The position numbers and the translations under genes were made by a program. Under the pieces are notes generated by a model. It was not told the origin of the DNA. It saw nothing but the letters and a program-made list of their open reading frames with translations, and made no database searches. Of a stretch of DNA of 64,000 nt, positions 11,784-23,303 are shown piece after piece; within the stretch, counting starts at the first letter, position 1, and each line of letters begins with the position of its first letter. This DNA comes from Kudoa neothunni (Eukaryota; Cnidaria), in contig OZ199839.1 of NCBI GenBank assembly GCA_964304625.1, positions 2,790,001-2,854,000 on the forward strand, given 5' to 3'.

Positions 11784-13630
11784 TTATATTGCATTCTTAA
11801 TTTTTTTATTTAACAGTGCACAAAAATCCACAAAATTCCCACTTTTATCATCCAAATTACGTATATAGTAATCGAATGACCAGGTGAATGGATTCAGTCG
11901 ACAAAAAAGTTCATAATTAACAATTTCTTCATCGGCAGTTGCTGATTCATCCAAAACATTCGAAAAAATTTTAGCTCTCCTACGTCTCCTAGAGTTCTTC
12001 CACCAATGGCATTGCATTGAGGAGTGTAGAGTTAGTGACAAAAGTTTCGAGTTCTCCATTGCAATGATGAACCGATTAAAGGCGTCGTCTGTATATGTTG
12101 TTGGTTCCAATCTATTATTGATGTAGTTTTTCAGATTAAAAGTTACAGTACAAATAAATTCATTAATAAGAATAGAAATTAAATGCTTCAAATAAGCCCC
12201 AAATATTGGGAACAATTCAATTTTTTTAGCTGTTGGAACTCGGCCCAAAGAGATAGAAAAATGGGGTGTAGTTTTATTGCGTTCAATCCAGCTATAATTC
12301 ATTGAATCTGGCCAATCGAGCAGATGAAGCATATCGAATACAATATGATTTTGTTTTTTATCCACCGAAAAACGTTGCAAGGTAATATTCATACAGGAAA
12401 CCAATCGCTTATAATCATTCAAAGTGATTGCCTTGGCTAGATTGTGGGTTAGTTCGAAAGGATCTTGCACAATGAGAGGGGCATTATAATCCAATCGATA
12501 ATCATTAAAATTTTCCACATATTTCTTGATAATTTGTCTATATTTTACGGAATATTGATCAACTGAGCAATGAGTTATAATCTTTTCGAGATCAAGTTTT
12601 AAATTTTCTCGTGTCAGTTTTTCACCTCTTATATGGGCTATGTTTGCTACCTCTTCTTGCGGATTGTACTCATTGACATAGTAATGGAAGAATTCAAATA
12701 ATAAATTATGATAACCTAAGTTGTTAGGTAATAAGATCATTAAAATACAACAACATACTTTTAGGATTATTGTTTTCCATGGTAATTTCTAAATATAATT
12801 AATTCAATTTATAATATAAAACTTATTTATCCGTTAAGAGATATCTGAAAAAACTAAAGATGAATACTTTCCGAGTTGTCGAAAGACATTATTGGCGGTA
12901 AATAATGTTTCGTCAGTAAAAAATGAATAATCATCACAGTGAATCCGTAGGAAGACAAGTGAAAACCTTTTTCGCAATTTTTAGACATTGATTTAAACCA
13001 CAATTTCAGTAATAAAATATAGAATTTAAGGTTGAAATTCTCCTTCATATTCACCATTAATGGGATTGAAATAAAATCTTCCATAAGCTTGGTATTTTCA
13101 ATGCTTAACCTATAACCAAGTCATGTTATCATTGTACACTCGTACATACTAATTCGATACCAATTATTAATGGTGAAATCAACTTGAACGCCTAGCGGTT
13201 TATAATTAAAGCTAATCGCTGGACAACGCCAACTTGCTTTGAATATTAATTTTTCTAGTTTTACACGTTGCTCGGAGATTTTTATTTTATCATAAAACAA
13301 CTCCACTACGTTATATTTATTTGGTTTTTTAGGATGGAGCAATTTTTTCACAATATCACATGTTGTTTCGGATAACATCAACGTTATATCCAAATCGTAA
13401 TCACCAACCAAACACATCCCTATGTTCGTGGAGCCATAGAAATGAAAATCTTTCAGTTCCACTCCAAATAAGGCTAGAATTTTACATAGCTCTAATGTCA
13501 CTTTATTTCGTGCATTATTCAGCGTGGGTGAGTTTATCGATATGTTGAAATTGTCTATTATTGTTTGAACTCTTTCATTTTCCGAATTGGAAGAAAAATA
13601 GTTAATGGCAAACTCCTCCGAAATATTCAT
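11784..13630 (-). CDS. terminal nucleotidyltransferase (TUTase/Cid1-type), intact, 4 exons
   Basis: Adds nucleotides to RNA 3' ends; family members act as U- or A-transferases in the nucleus or cytoplasm. Model: exons 13630-13146, 13109-12868, 12788-12759 (30 nt) and 12715-11784, giving 562 aa with phase kept throughout. Introns are 36, 79 and 43 nt; the last has GTATGT, a CTAAC branch-like site and CTTAG. Residues 66-81 hold the GS motif and DYDLD (catalytic D79, D81), with third Asp D151 in VQVDFTINN. Exon 2 has the NTKLM and LSSYGF core helices. The PAP-associated region follows, with YHNLLFEFFHYY and IQDPF-like VQDPFELTHNLAK. The C-terminal about 200 aa are unassigned. All three Asp are present, so it should be active. 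U versus A preference cannot be told. Confidence 0.88.
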
Positions 13631-14177
13631 TCTTTATTATTATTATTATTATTATCATAAGAAACACGAATACTTAGAGGGGGTGTTGTTTGCGCACGCG
13701 TTTGTCAAATTAATTTAATAAAAACTGAATATAAATTTTATGATATCTGTCATTAAACCTCCTAAAATTAAATTGATCTAACTACTTTTTGCTACAATTT
13801 ACAAATTGGTACTGTAATTGGGATTTTTCGCGCTAAGTTGGGAAGATGGAAGACGTCAAAAGAAACTCTAATTTATGAATATTAAATTAATAATGTGGAT
13901 TATGAGTTAATTGATATAGTTAATATTTAGGGTAATAAAATTAAAAAGTTGCATAACAATGACATGATTTCTTTATAAAACCGTGTGAAAATGGAACCAT
14001 ATTAAGGATCGAACAACTGTAAACAGATGTAAATTCTGAGCGGTTTAAATTTGATCTACACTTAAGTAAAGGCTTAATATCTACGTAAACAAGATTAACT
14101 TTAATAATGCAAATTCAGTAAATTCAGCACGTTCCGTAATTTAACGTTCATCTTCTAGGTATTATTTAATGTGTATA
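13631..14177. other. 5' flank of the TUTase gene
   Basis: An (ATT)n tract at about 13634-13656 lies directly upstream of the TUTase ATG. I see no other feature. Confidence 0.4.
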
Positions 14178-14262
14178 CAGTAGTGTAGGTTTGTTTCGTT
14201 CTGCAGAGATACTACGCACCCAACAGGGTTGTCTTAAAGTGCGTAATGTCCCTGCACTATTG
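14178..14262. mobile_element. 85-bp TA-flanked MITE, pogo/Tigger-like ends
   Basis: Flanked by TA (14176-14177, 14263-14264). Ends CAGTAGTGTAGG and, reversed, CAATAGTGCAGG match at 10 of 12. The interior carries ACGCACCC and, inverted, TTACGCAC, resembling the TTACGCAA subterminal motif of the Tigger copies here. Probably a miniature element moved by a pogo/Tigger transposase. Confidence 0.55.
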
Positions 14263-14951
14263 TACTTAAAAATAAAACCACGATGTCTTTATAATTTTGT
14301 CTTCTGTCTAAATTCGAGATCCATGATTTAGATGTATATTCTTTATTATATAGCATTTAAATTTGTGTGTTCGAATTTTTACTTGGTCTCTTCTCTTATT
14401 TGAATTATAGCTAAATTGTCTTTTAATGTTGGTACAACGAAAATCAGAACATTGATTTATACACTTAAATAATTGAAGGCTAATTTTAACAGCGTATATT
14501 AGTTAGTTTTATTCAGGTACATTTAGTATGCATCCGTTTTGAATTTGATGAATTTTTCTTAACCCACTGCCTCAATGTTTAAATTAAAATCTGAGTCTTT
14601 ATAGAATAAGCAATTCACTAGGAATATCCTGCACAAGATGGCATATAAAGCAGGCTTCTCGACTTTGTTGTATACAATTTAAAAGTATCAAAATTTTCTG
14701 AATCCCTCAAACGATTTGCATGTATTATTGAGAAACTAGGTGCCACCCATGTTTTGAATTACTTGTCAAAAATTGGCGAGATCGAGAGAGCCGTCAGATC
14801 AATCACGTACCAAATAACATTTTTTTTGGAAATATTGTTTTTTGTTAACTAAATGGATGGGCTATATTTATTTGGCTCGTTTAAATTTCTCAATTAAGTA
14901 CAGAGCTTAATAAAACGAGTATAATTTTTATTTTTATAATTTAAAATTGAT

Positions 14952-17121
14952 TTAACCCTCTAAAGACGCCAAAAACTATCCTCCAATACATATGGACCAA
15001 TATAACCCCAGATTTTTATTTGATAAGTTTTATTGATAGATTGTTATGAACTTATTGGTAAATTTTTGAAATTTTTCTAATGGCAGATTTTTGAATAAAA
15101 CGACAATAAATAGTCAATTAATCCACCTTAATCTCGTTCGCAACATAGCGCCTTTCGTCGACTACTCTTGTTAAATTAATATCCTCAAGAATATCCGCTT
15201 TTTGGACAAAAAATTACATATCTATAATTTGTATAAGAAAAATAGACTATATAATTGTATTAAAAAGAGAGTCTATGTAATAATTAATTCAAATTGCAAC
15301 ATTTGTTGGATGAGTGCACTTGGTCGTGTGGTCTATTACAATTTGAACAACAAAAGAACATTTTTTTATCATTTCCAAGAGGGAAATATCTACTTCGTGC
15401 CCTTTAGTTTTTTATTGAGGGAACATTTGTAATTGGTTCGGAGATAGGTGATTTTCTTTTGACAACTTTGTCATTATTCAAATTTCGATTGATAATGCTC
15501 GGTAGAGAGCTTCAGCGATCTCTTTTAGAAAGGTACAACGGATTTTATTTCGGCTATTAAAAATATTCTTACATAATGCAAAAGCATTAATCAAGGATAA
15601 GTCGACGGTATAGAAAAAAACTATCATTGACTATCTGCGGTTGAATCTGTGAACAGAAACTGAGGCAAGCATTTGGTCAATGGTGTCGACTCCATCCTTC
15701 GCTTTATTGTAGCAAATGATAACTTCGGGTTTTTTTGTGTGAGGTATCGAGGATGTTAGCATTGGTGGTTCCAATTGAGATTAGAATGACAGATTATTTG
15801 TTTTATTGGCATATTTTTCTCAAAAAAGGCAAAAGTTGTACTATACAATTCCCTTTTTGTTGTGTCGAATAATACCTAAGTATTTCAATTTTTTTTGTAG
15901 TAGCGTTGATGCAAGTAGAAAAGAAGAAAAAAAATTGAGTCACGATATTTCTTCCTGAATGATGTAACGGTTCAGAGAGTGATAGGACAATACCTTTAGC
16001 AACATTTAGGTTTAGTTCGATATTTCCATTTTTACCCAGATACGGAGAGATATTTAAACATACTTTTCAATTGGGCAAAATTTATCCGTGGTTCTTCTTT
16101 CTGGCCTAGTTTTTACGTCATCGAAATGATGAGATTGTTAGATTTAGTAAAATCTTGTCCTTGAAAAATTTGTTCTGTACATTTCTCTGCTTTCAGACAC
16201 GTTGAACAATTCTGTCATGGGATTCTCCCGATCTTTATGAACAGACATAAGGATAAGAATACCGAAATATTCATCAAATTCTATGGAACCGATGTCAGTC
16301 CAAATTTCTTTAAAATGGCTACACTCAAAAATGTTCGTACATTCAATAATTCTTTCACGAATACTTGTAGTAAACATTATGGAAAGACAGCCAAAATATT
16401 ACGAACTCTCTTTAAACAATAAGCCGTCGGACCGTGATGCGAGTTCATTATATTTTCAGCTGATATTTTAGAGACAACAGGTTTGGCTAAACTCCAGGTG
16501 ATTCCACTTTTACTAGTTGTGAAGCTATCGGTTTCAACAATTTCCAAAAGTTCATCTGAAGATTCATATTCACCATTTGATATCTCAACACCACTCATAG
16601 TCCCGCGATAAAATTACGCACGATATGGAGGCTGCTCATGTATTACTGTAATATAATGTTGAATAAAACAGGATCATTGCTTTATCACAAAATTTAGTAT
16701 AGTTAAACTTTAATGTGAAAATTATTATTTTTGTATAAACTCTTAAAACAAACACAAAACTATTTTGTTAATTCAACGATCATGAGCGAAATGAAGATGC
16801 AGTAAGTCGATGAAGATTAAATGAGATTAATTAATGTATTTATTATCGGTTTACTCGAAATTCAACCATTAAAATTTTTTTAATACTTTACCATTGTGAT
16901 TATAAAAATTTATTAATCTGATTTATCAAATAAAAATATTGTGTCATATTGACCCCAATGTAATTAGAGTATAATTTTTTTATTAAATGTTACAGTAATT
17001 ATTTTTTTATTATTTTTCGGCGTAATTATCACTACAAAAATATAGAAGAATAGATGGAATCTTGTGACAAGAAGAATCCTAACAAAGTTACTGGGGAATT
17101 AATCGGGCTTTGGAGGGTTAA
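14952..17121 (-). mobile_element. piggyBac-like DNA transposon copy B
   Basis: TTAA at 14952-14955 and 17118-17121. Terminal inverted repeats CCCTCTAAAGACGCC (left) and CCCTCCAAAGCCCG (right, inverted). The transposase is on the minus strand, with its start toward the right end. The 2.17-kb length suits a complete piggyBac unit. The interior is decayed. Confidence 0.88.
15600..16598 (-). pseudogene. piggyBac transposase, copy B, broken
   Basis: An acidic N-terminus begins MSGVEISNGEYESSDELL at 16598 and reaches a GPTAY block. The next frame (16377-16144) has the FDEYFGILILMSVHKDREN helix typical of the family. Further down the hallmark YNKAKDGVDTIDQML is legible near 15730-15650. The middle catalytic blocks are scrambled by several frame changes and stops. 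Family identity is firm; the gene is dead. Confidence 0.85.
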
Positions 17122-17771
17122 TATAAATTTGTTGATTCTAACATTTTCAAACAATTATAATAATATTTTTTAATTAGGATTATTTATTAATTACATTACA
17201 TAAAAATTATTTATTTTTTCAACAGGAATAAATAATAGCTCCAATCGTTGACTGTTAAGTCACGAGGTAGGAGAAGATATTTATCTTTTTTCATTTGCTC
17301 GTAGCTAATTGAGTTAACCAAAATAATTTTGTTTTAATTCATGCATTTTAGAAATACATAGGAAAATTAACATTCTAAAATACCAATTAAAATAATAAAA
17401 AATATAATTTTAAGACATTTTTATTGGTATTATCATTTTCATATTTAAATAATAGTTAAAATTAAGCGTTGACTTTAACATGAAGGAGGTGGTGCGAAGT
17501 GAGTGCAGGAATTAGCATGGAGATACGAGTGGAAAATTTACACGTTATTTCAAAATATAGGATGTTTCGAGCTTTAACAGCACTGTGTCAAGCATTAACA
17601 ACATTGTGTCAAGCTTTAACAACACGTGTCTAAATTTGGAATCTAATTAGGTAGAGGATTCATATTTATAATTCATAAAATATCAAATGAGTGGTAATAA
17701 TGTATAACATAGTTGATTTGTATAATATTTATGAAATAAAAAAGATACCAGTAACGATTCTCAAATTACAG

Positions 17772-17797
17772 CCCCCCCCCCCCCCCCCCAAAAAAAA
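17772..17797. repeat. poly-C(18)/poly-A(8) run
   Basis: Eighteen consecutive C followed by eight A inside the mariner element's 5' region, striking in this AT-rich setting. It could be a real homopolymer or partly an assembly artefact. Confidence 0.9.
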
Positions 17798-17849
17798 CGA
17801 GACAGACAATCTCAAATGTCACAAGGTCAATGATTATTAACCAGTGTGA

Positions 17850-18785
17850 AAATAATAGCAATTCTATAATTGCCGAAAACGTCGATGTACCATTGCTTCA
17901 ATTGTAGAAGCTTACCTGATTGACCGAAAGGTCGAATCTTTAAAGCGGGGTGGCGATTATTCCACAAAGTTAACCAATAATCAAAAGTTGTTGATTAGAA
18001 ATTGGGTGGACAAAGACGCAACAATTACTCTCAAAGCCCTTCGCCTGAAATTAATTGACGAATGTGGAATAAGCGTAAATGCGAGCAATATTAACAGATG
18101 CTTGAAACAATTCCATTACTCGTTAAAAATGGTGACAATTGTCCCCGAGCGTAGGAATTGTGAGGGTACTATAGAGCAGTGCCTTGCGTATGTTTTAAAT
18201 TTCAACTAAAAAATTCATGTGATAGAAGATAAAAATTTCATTTTCATTGACGAATTTGGCTTTAATGTATCGACACGAACTAGAAAAGGTCGTTCCTTCG
18301 CTGGTACGACAGCTTACACTCCTGTTAGCGGAGTTAGAACAAGGAACATATCCATTATAGCCTCTATTAGTAAATACGGTATGGTATTTTATTAAGTTAA
18401 TCGGAGACCAGTGAATGGAGAGGATTTTAAGGAATACCCTATTGAGCTGGTAGATTTTTGTCACTCAATCGAAGTAGATAACCCATGCTTCGTATTGGAC
18501 AACGCGAGATTTTATCACTATTGTGGGCGTGAAGATGTGCTAAATTCTACACAATTAACATTGATGTACCTGCCTTCATGTTTGTCTTTTTTGAACCCGA
18601 TCGAAAATGTTTTCAATAAATGGAAGAACCATGTTACACGGGGTGTTGCAAGGGATGAATCTGATCTTTTAAACCTGATAGAAGATGGGTCCAAAATTAT
18701 CACCCTTGATGATTGTTTCGGATACTATCGAAAGATGCTTCGATATGTTTCCAGATGTCTCAGCAGAGAAATTACTATGGAGTAA
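17850..18785 (+). pseudogene. mariner/IS630-like DD34E transposase, nearly intact
   Basis: A single frame runs from about 17850 to the TAA at 18783-18785. In order: a first HTH (CTIASIVEAYLIDRKV, GGDYSTK), a second HTH (LLIRNWVDKDATITLKAL, NINRCLKQFHYSLK), then the DDE core: FIFIDEFGFN with the first Asp, VLDNARFYH with the second, and LNPIENVFNKWK with the Glu. Thirty-four residues lie between the second Asp and the Glu, giving DD34E. Only two internal stops were found in the frame (TAA at 18207-18209 and one near 18393) and no frameshift in the part read. The true start is uncertain, because a TAG lies near 17857. It looks younger than the other transposases here. Confidence 0.85.
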
Positions 18786-19131
18786 ATATAAATTTTATCA
18801 TTTTTAAGAAGATTATATATTATATCCATCCCATTTGACATTATTATTTTATACGCGCATCAAAACAATGGAATTTGTAATTAATCTTGAGTTACATCTA
18901 GTGCTGTGTTAATGCATTAATATTTATTTTATTTAGGCTGAATCACTTTTATCGTTAAGTGTGTAAAAATTTTATTTTTAATCTCGACTTGTTAAAAAAG
19001 TTCAAGTTATTTCTTTTATTAGTTAATGCAACAAACCTTTAAACCACGTTGTTAGAGCTTGACACAATGTTGCTAATGTTTGACATGCTGTTGCTAATAC
19101 TTGACGCAGTATTGTTAAAGCTCTAAAAACC

Positions 19132-19136
<5 letters not shown>

Positions 19137-19175
<39 letters not shown>

Positions 19176-20040
19176 AATTATGAATAATTAATTGTGGGTA
19201 TTCGCGCCAAAAAATTGCAGTAACACAACGATAAATTTAAATTTAGTACCTGAAGACGTAATTATTGAATTGGGAGAAGATTAAAAACTTTAATAGATAC
19301 GATTTGATTTTTTGTTGTATTTTAAACTAGCGTTTTTTTCGACCTTGGGTCTTTAAAAACCTCGCTGACAGCCCTGGTTTAGAATTGAAAAAAATCGTGC
19401 CAATAATCTAATCTTCCCTTATATTAACTTAAATTAAATTTTACAGATGAATATTAAAAAGAAATATGTGCACAATAATTGTTACATTTGTAGTCATACT
19501 TAACCACTACTACGTTTATTTAAACGCAGTAGGTTGGATAACTTTCACCATAATATAATCAAGCGATTTGTCTAAATTTTATATTAAAGTTACAATATAA
19601 AATTGTTCACGGAGAAACAAACTACAACAGCCTCGAAACTCGCACGTAAACGCATACCACCACTATTCAATATTCAGATTGCAAGCCCCAATAATATACT
19701 ATCAGATTAATCGGTTAGACCAAATTGCAACACCAACATGTAGAAAAAATATAACCAAAATTAAATTCACGCACAAAATCAGAAACGACAACGCAGCAAA
19801 AAACAACACAGAACTCAACACAAATCGAATAATAGCACCTTCAATAATTGTGAGACAGTGTGATTATTATATGAATAATGTTAGTAATATGAACAGAATG
19901 TTTGGATATGTGTGAATGTGGTGAGATAATAGTGGTAACAGAAGTAGCATAATAAATGTGCCAAAGCGATAAAATAGAGTAAAAGACAAAATTATGATAG
20001 ATAGACGTATCGAAGTAAAAGATGATTAGCGACACACATT
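19137..20040. other. intergenic with (TA)n microsatellite
   Basis: A (TA)n tract occupies about 19141-19173. The rest is the AT-rich 3' flank of 14-3-3. An open frame at 19679-19915 has no supporting signal. Confidence 0.5.
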
Positions 20041-20072
20041 ACAATTAGATTGAAGGATTGGATTTGGTTGAT

Positions 20073-20819
20073 TTATTCTTCATCACCAACACCACCATCT
20101 TGCGAAACCTCGTTCGACCAGAGGGTGAGATTATCTCTAAGAAGCTGGAGAATGAGAGTGCTATCTTTTCTGGTTTCTTCACGTAAAGTGTCATATTTGG
20201 CTATGGCAGTATCGAAGGCTTCTTTTGCAAGTCGTTTGGCTTCATCCGCTTGGTTGAGGATCTCATAATAAAACACTGAAAAGTTTAGACTCAATCCAAG
20301 GCTGATAGAGTCGGTAGGACATAATTCGTTTTTACAAATGGTGGCTGCCTCGCTGTACACAGCAAGAGCTTCATCGGCAATCTCTTTTCGGGCATCTGCT
20401 GGAAGCACCTCGGCCAAATATCTCAGATAGTCACCCTTCATTTTGAGGTAGAACACCTTGGAAGCAGGATCAGAAGCTTTAGGAATGAAACACTCATCAC
20501 ACAACTTCAGTATATCCTGACACACAGTGTTGAGATCGTTTTCCACTTTTTTGCGGTATTCCTCGGAGAAACCAACCTTTTCACTATCGTCGGTTACTTT
20601 GGATTCAATGGATTTGATCACTCTCCACGATGCTCGATAGCTACCAACCACATTCTTGTAGGCAACACTCAACAGGTTTCTCTCATCCTCATTGAGTTCT
20701 TTACCCATTTGTACAACTTTTTTCATCGCATCAATCATATCTTGATATCGTTCTGCCTGTTCACATATTCGGGCAGAAAATAACAATTTATCACGTTGTT
20801 TCTCCTGTTCAACATCCAT
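20073..20819 (-). CDS. 14-3-3 phosphoserine/threonine-binding protein
   Basis: Dimeric adaptor that binds phosphorylated Ser/Thr motifs in kinases, phosphatases and many other clients in the cytosol. A single coding exon gives 248 aa, the usual family length. The start at 20819 (MDVEQEKQRDKLLF) is chosen over upstream codons because it fits the family and directly follows a TTTTAG acceptor at 20821. Core blocks are present: EQAERYQDMIDAMKKVV (dimer interface), NLLSVAYKNVVG, GDYLRYLAEV, LNFSVFYYEILN and STLILQLLRDNLTLW. The phosphate-binding residues K55, R62, R66, R133 and Y134 are all kept; the family ARRSSWR reads SYRASWR. The TAA stop lies within GAATAAATC, so stop and AATAAA signal overlap. 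Isoform class is undecided. Confidence 0.97.
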   Translation of the reverse strand: MDVEQEKQRDKLLFSARICEQAERYQDMIDAMKKVVQMGKELNEDERNLLSVAYKNVVGSYRASWRVIKSIESKVTDDSEKVGFSEEYRKKVENDLNTVCQDILKLCDECFIPKASDPASKVFYLKMKGDYLRYLAEVLPADARKEIADEALAVYSEAATICKNELCPTDSISLGLSLNFSVFYYEILNQADEAKRLAKEAFDTAIAKYDTLREETRKDSTLILQLLRDNLTLWSNEVSQDGGVGDEE

Positions 20820-20820
20820 T

Positions 20821-20878
20821 CTAAAACAGTGTAACAATAGCAATAATATTTAGGTGTACAAATCAAAACACAACTCAC
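20821..20878 (-). other. 58-nt intron in the 14-3-3 5' leader
   Basis: A consensus GTGAGT donor at 20878 and a pyrimidine-rich TGTTTTAG acceptor at 20821 directly before AATGG. Removing it brings the upstream 60-codon ORF's stop to about 11 nt before the 14-3-3 start. Confidence 0.65.
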
Positions 20879-20888
20879 TTCTATGTGG

Positions 20889-21071
20889 TTAATCTAAACC
20901 GAATTTGAGGTGATGAAGCACGTTTAATTGATTTGGATTACCTGCAGATCCAAGTGTTCCAGTAGAAATCGTAAGTCTAATAGGAAGGACTTCACCAGTA
21001 CGATCAATAACAGCGGGCTTTTCCGACAACGCGACCGTTACCGTCAGATTCCGAAAACTAAATGACCGCAT
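20889..21071 (-). CDS. 60-aa upstream ORF in the 14-3-3 leader
   Basis: An ATG-initiated frame of 60 codons (MRSFSFRNLTVTVALSEK...) with higher GC and more coding-like codon use than the surrounding DNA. It ends just before the 58-nt leader intron. In a spliced transcript its stop would be about 11 nt from the 14-3-3 start, so it is either a large uORF or a separate short protein on a bicistronic message. An unrelated overlapping exon is also possible. No domain is recognised. Confidence 0.4.
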   Translation of the reverse strand: MRSFSFRNLTVTVALSEKPAVIDRTGEVLPIRLTISTGTLGSAGNPNQLNVLHHLKFGLD

Positions 21072-23303
21072 AATTCGTATGGATTAGTGCTTATCTATTG
21101 TGCTTGGTGTTTGAGTCACGTCATTTAATTTATTAACTGCTATAGCTACTATTTACGTTCATACGTGAATGTAAACATTTGCAACCCATTCTCGCACACA
21201 AACCCACACACACACACAATACAACAAACAACAATGCCGATAGGTCATAAGTGATGGATAGTTTGAAATCCGATCATCAAACAACAATCGCTTCATATTT
21301 TATTATTTTTTTTTCAATAAATATTGATTCAAATGAACAGTGACAATAAACTGTAAGAAAAGCTATATTTGAATAGGCATGAATTAAAAATTTAAAAACT
21401 ATTCGTAATTGGGTTTCTTCTTTGTCAGATATATGGGGAATGTTAGTTGTTTGGTTGGGCTGTATTTAAAAACTGATTCTCATTACCACTGGTACAACTG
21501 CGGCTATTATTTAAGTCCTATCCTATTAGTTCAACTAAGCTGATCCTCTTTATGTGTGGCTCCTCTAGGGATTCTCATGGTGTCGTTGGACGCTTTATGA
21601 TGATAGATAGTGCTGTTTCTAATGTTTGTGTGTGTTAATCTGATGCGGAAGTTTTGCTTTACAATGAAACTTTAATTAATATTCAACCCAATTAAGACCC
21701 ATTCGATGTTAATTAAATTGTGTACGAGAAGTCAAACCTTGATTTCGAACAACCTCGGCTTGGTGTAATAAATGATGTGATTTATTGGGTTTAATCAAGG
21801 GGATCTTATGTTGGACCACAATGACAGGTGAATTCTTTAACACAATCACCCACCTATGTGGGTAGAATATCACACAACAGTACCTTATCCATTTGTGGAT
21901 ATTGACACAAACAATATCAATTGTACTCTTCGTATACTAAGAGAAATAACTCGTCGGTAGAATTGACTTTTAAGGTATTTTAAATCGTCGATTAAAACTG
22001 GTTAAACTGCCTTAGATCGAGTTTGTTGCATAGGTATTTCGCTTAATGTTTTGTTTCCCGCTGAACACATTTCATTATCATTCCTCACTCGCATAACCAT
22101 TTTGCGATATTCTTCCAAGCGTTGATTTAATCATTTCCATTGAGCTCACCGTTAATGCGTAAATCTCTCTGGAGAATAAAAAGAAATAACTAACAACCAC
22201 CTGTTGGATTACTATTCTGAACTTTAAAGTCTACAGAGAATCTTATATTTTTATTGAAGTGTAGAAAAATTTTTTATAAAGTATAATGTTGGGATTAATT
22301 CTTGATTGTAAGTTGATTAATTTTCGGAATTGATGTAATGTTATCTTTTATCGAACGACCTACTATTAATCTAGGTTAACGCAACAACTTTTCTTTTAGT
22401 TTCAAATACTCTTCTATCATTAGAAATGATAAATCTGTGTCATTTGTTTACAAATTCGGCACCTTCTTTAACCCTATAATCTAATATTAATCTATTATTT
22501 ATAATGCTAATCTAGTGCTTGTGTGAGATTAGTAAAATAAAACAAATTATAATGACCACATTATCACGATGAAAGTTAATTGATGCTTGTTACAAATTAT
22601 TTAATATCGCCACTAGTTCACTAACTTAATTCATCAAATAACAACCAATATACGTTCTTCATTAACGTTTTATTTTTTTCTGTTTTGTTTGCTGTATCAC
22701 AACACATACTGAAAGAATAACAAGTTGTCATTTATTTAGAGTTCCCCATACTCACGCAGAATAAACTTTTACGAATTCTTATGGTAAAAATAAGTCTTGA
22801 TCGAGGAGAATTCGTAGCTTTTCAAACATAAAGACTACGGTAATTGGATAGTTGCTAGGAGACGTAATGCAATAGTAGAACATAAAGTAATCCAGTTAAG
22901 GGATTTAATTAATGGAAGAACATTCGATTAAATTTAACTGTAACTCTGAAAATGAGATCTATGAGTAGTTAGAAAACCGAAAAATATGCTGCATACTAAA
23001 GACCCACCTTCTGCCCATATTAGGAAATCATCTAAGTAAGCAGATTAAACACATGAAAAAATTGAGTTCTTGTATTAATTTTTTATCATGTGGTATTTTA
23101 TTTTTTGGCGTTAATTGTGTCCGAATAAATACTATGTTGTGAAGTATTAGTATTTCATTTTATCGGTACACAGTCAAGATTGGATTAATTGATAATTCTC
23201 AATTTTAGCATTATTATCTTTGGATAAAATATTAGTTTTTAATAAGGTTATTTCATCATTAAGCACACATATTTAAATAATAAAAAAAGCTTCATTTGTA
23301 CAT
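21072..23303. other. AT-rich intergenic, promoter side of 14-3-3
   Basis: A (CA)n tract sits near 21206-21220. I see no coding exon, tRNA or transposase fragment in this 2.2-kb stretch. Confidence 0.5.

Larger units (their letters stand above)
17560..19132 (+). mobile_element. Tc1/mariner (IS630-like, DD34E) element with iteron ends
   Basis: Flanked by TATA on both sides (17556-17559, 19133-19136), consistent with TA targeting. The inverted ends share GAGCTTTAACA at the same distance from the flank. Each end then holds three diverged copies of a 21-bp unit (TTAACAACATTGTGTCAAGC). Left units start at 17574, 17595 and 17616; three inverted units lie at about 19052-19122. One transposase frame lies between them. 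An 18-C plus 8-A run sits at 17772-17797. Confidence 0.82.

Noticed and set aside
13360-13548. 62-codon plus-strand ORF
   Set aside because: Lies antisense within TUTase exon 1, which has clear family motifs; shadow frame.
16237-16471. Plus-strand ORFs in piggyBac copy B
   Set aside because: Antisense shadows of the transposase remnant.
19141-19173. (TA)n tracts here and at 25024, 37039 and 62812 as origins or promoters
   Set aside because: Simple microsatellites in AT-rich DNA with no other supporting signal.
20050-20268. 72-codon plus-strand ORF
   Set aside because: Antisense to the 14-3-3 C-terminus.
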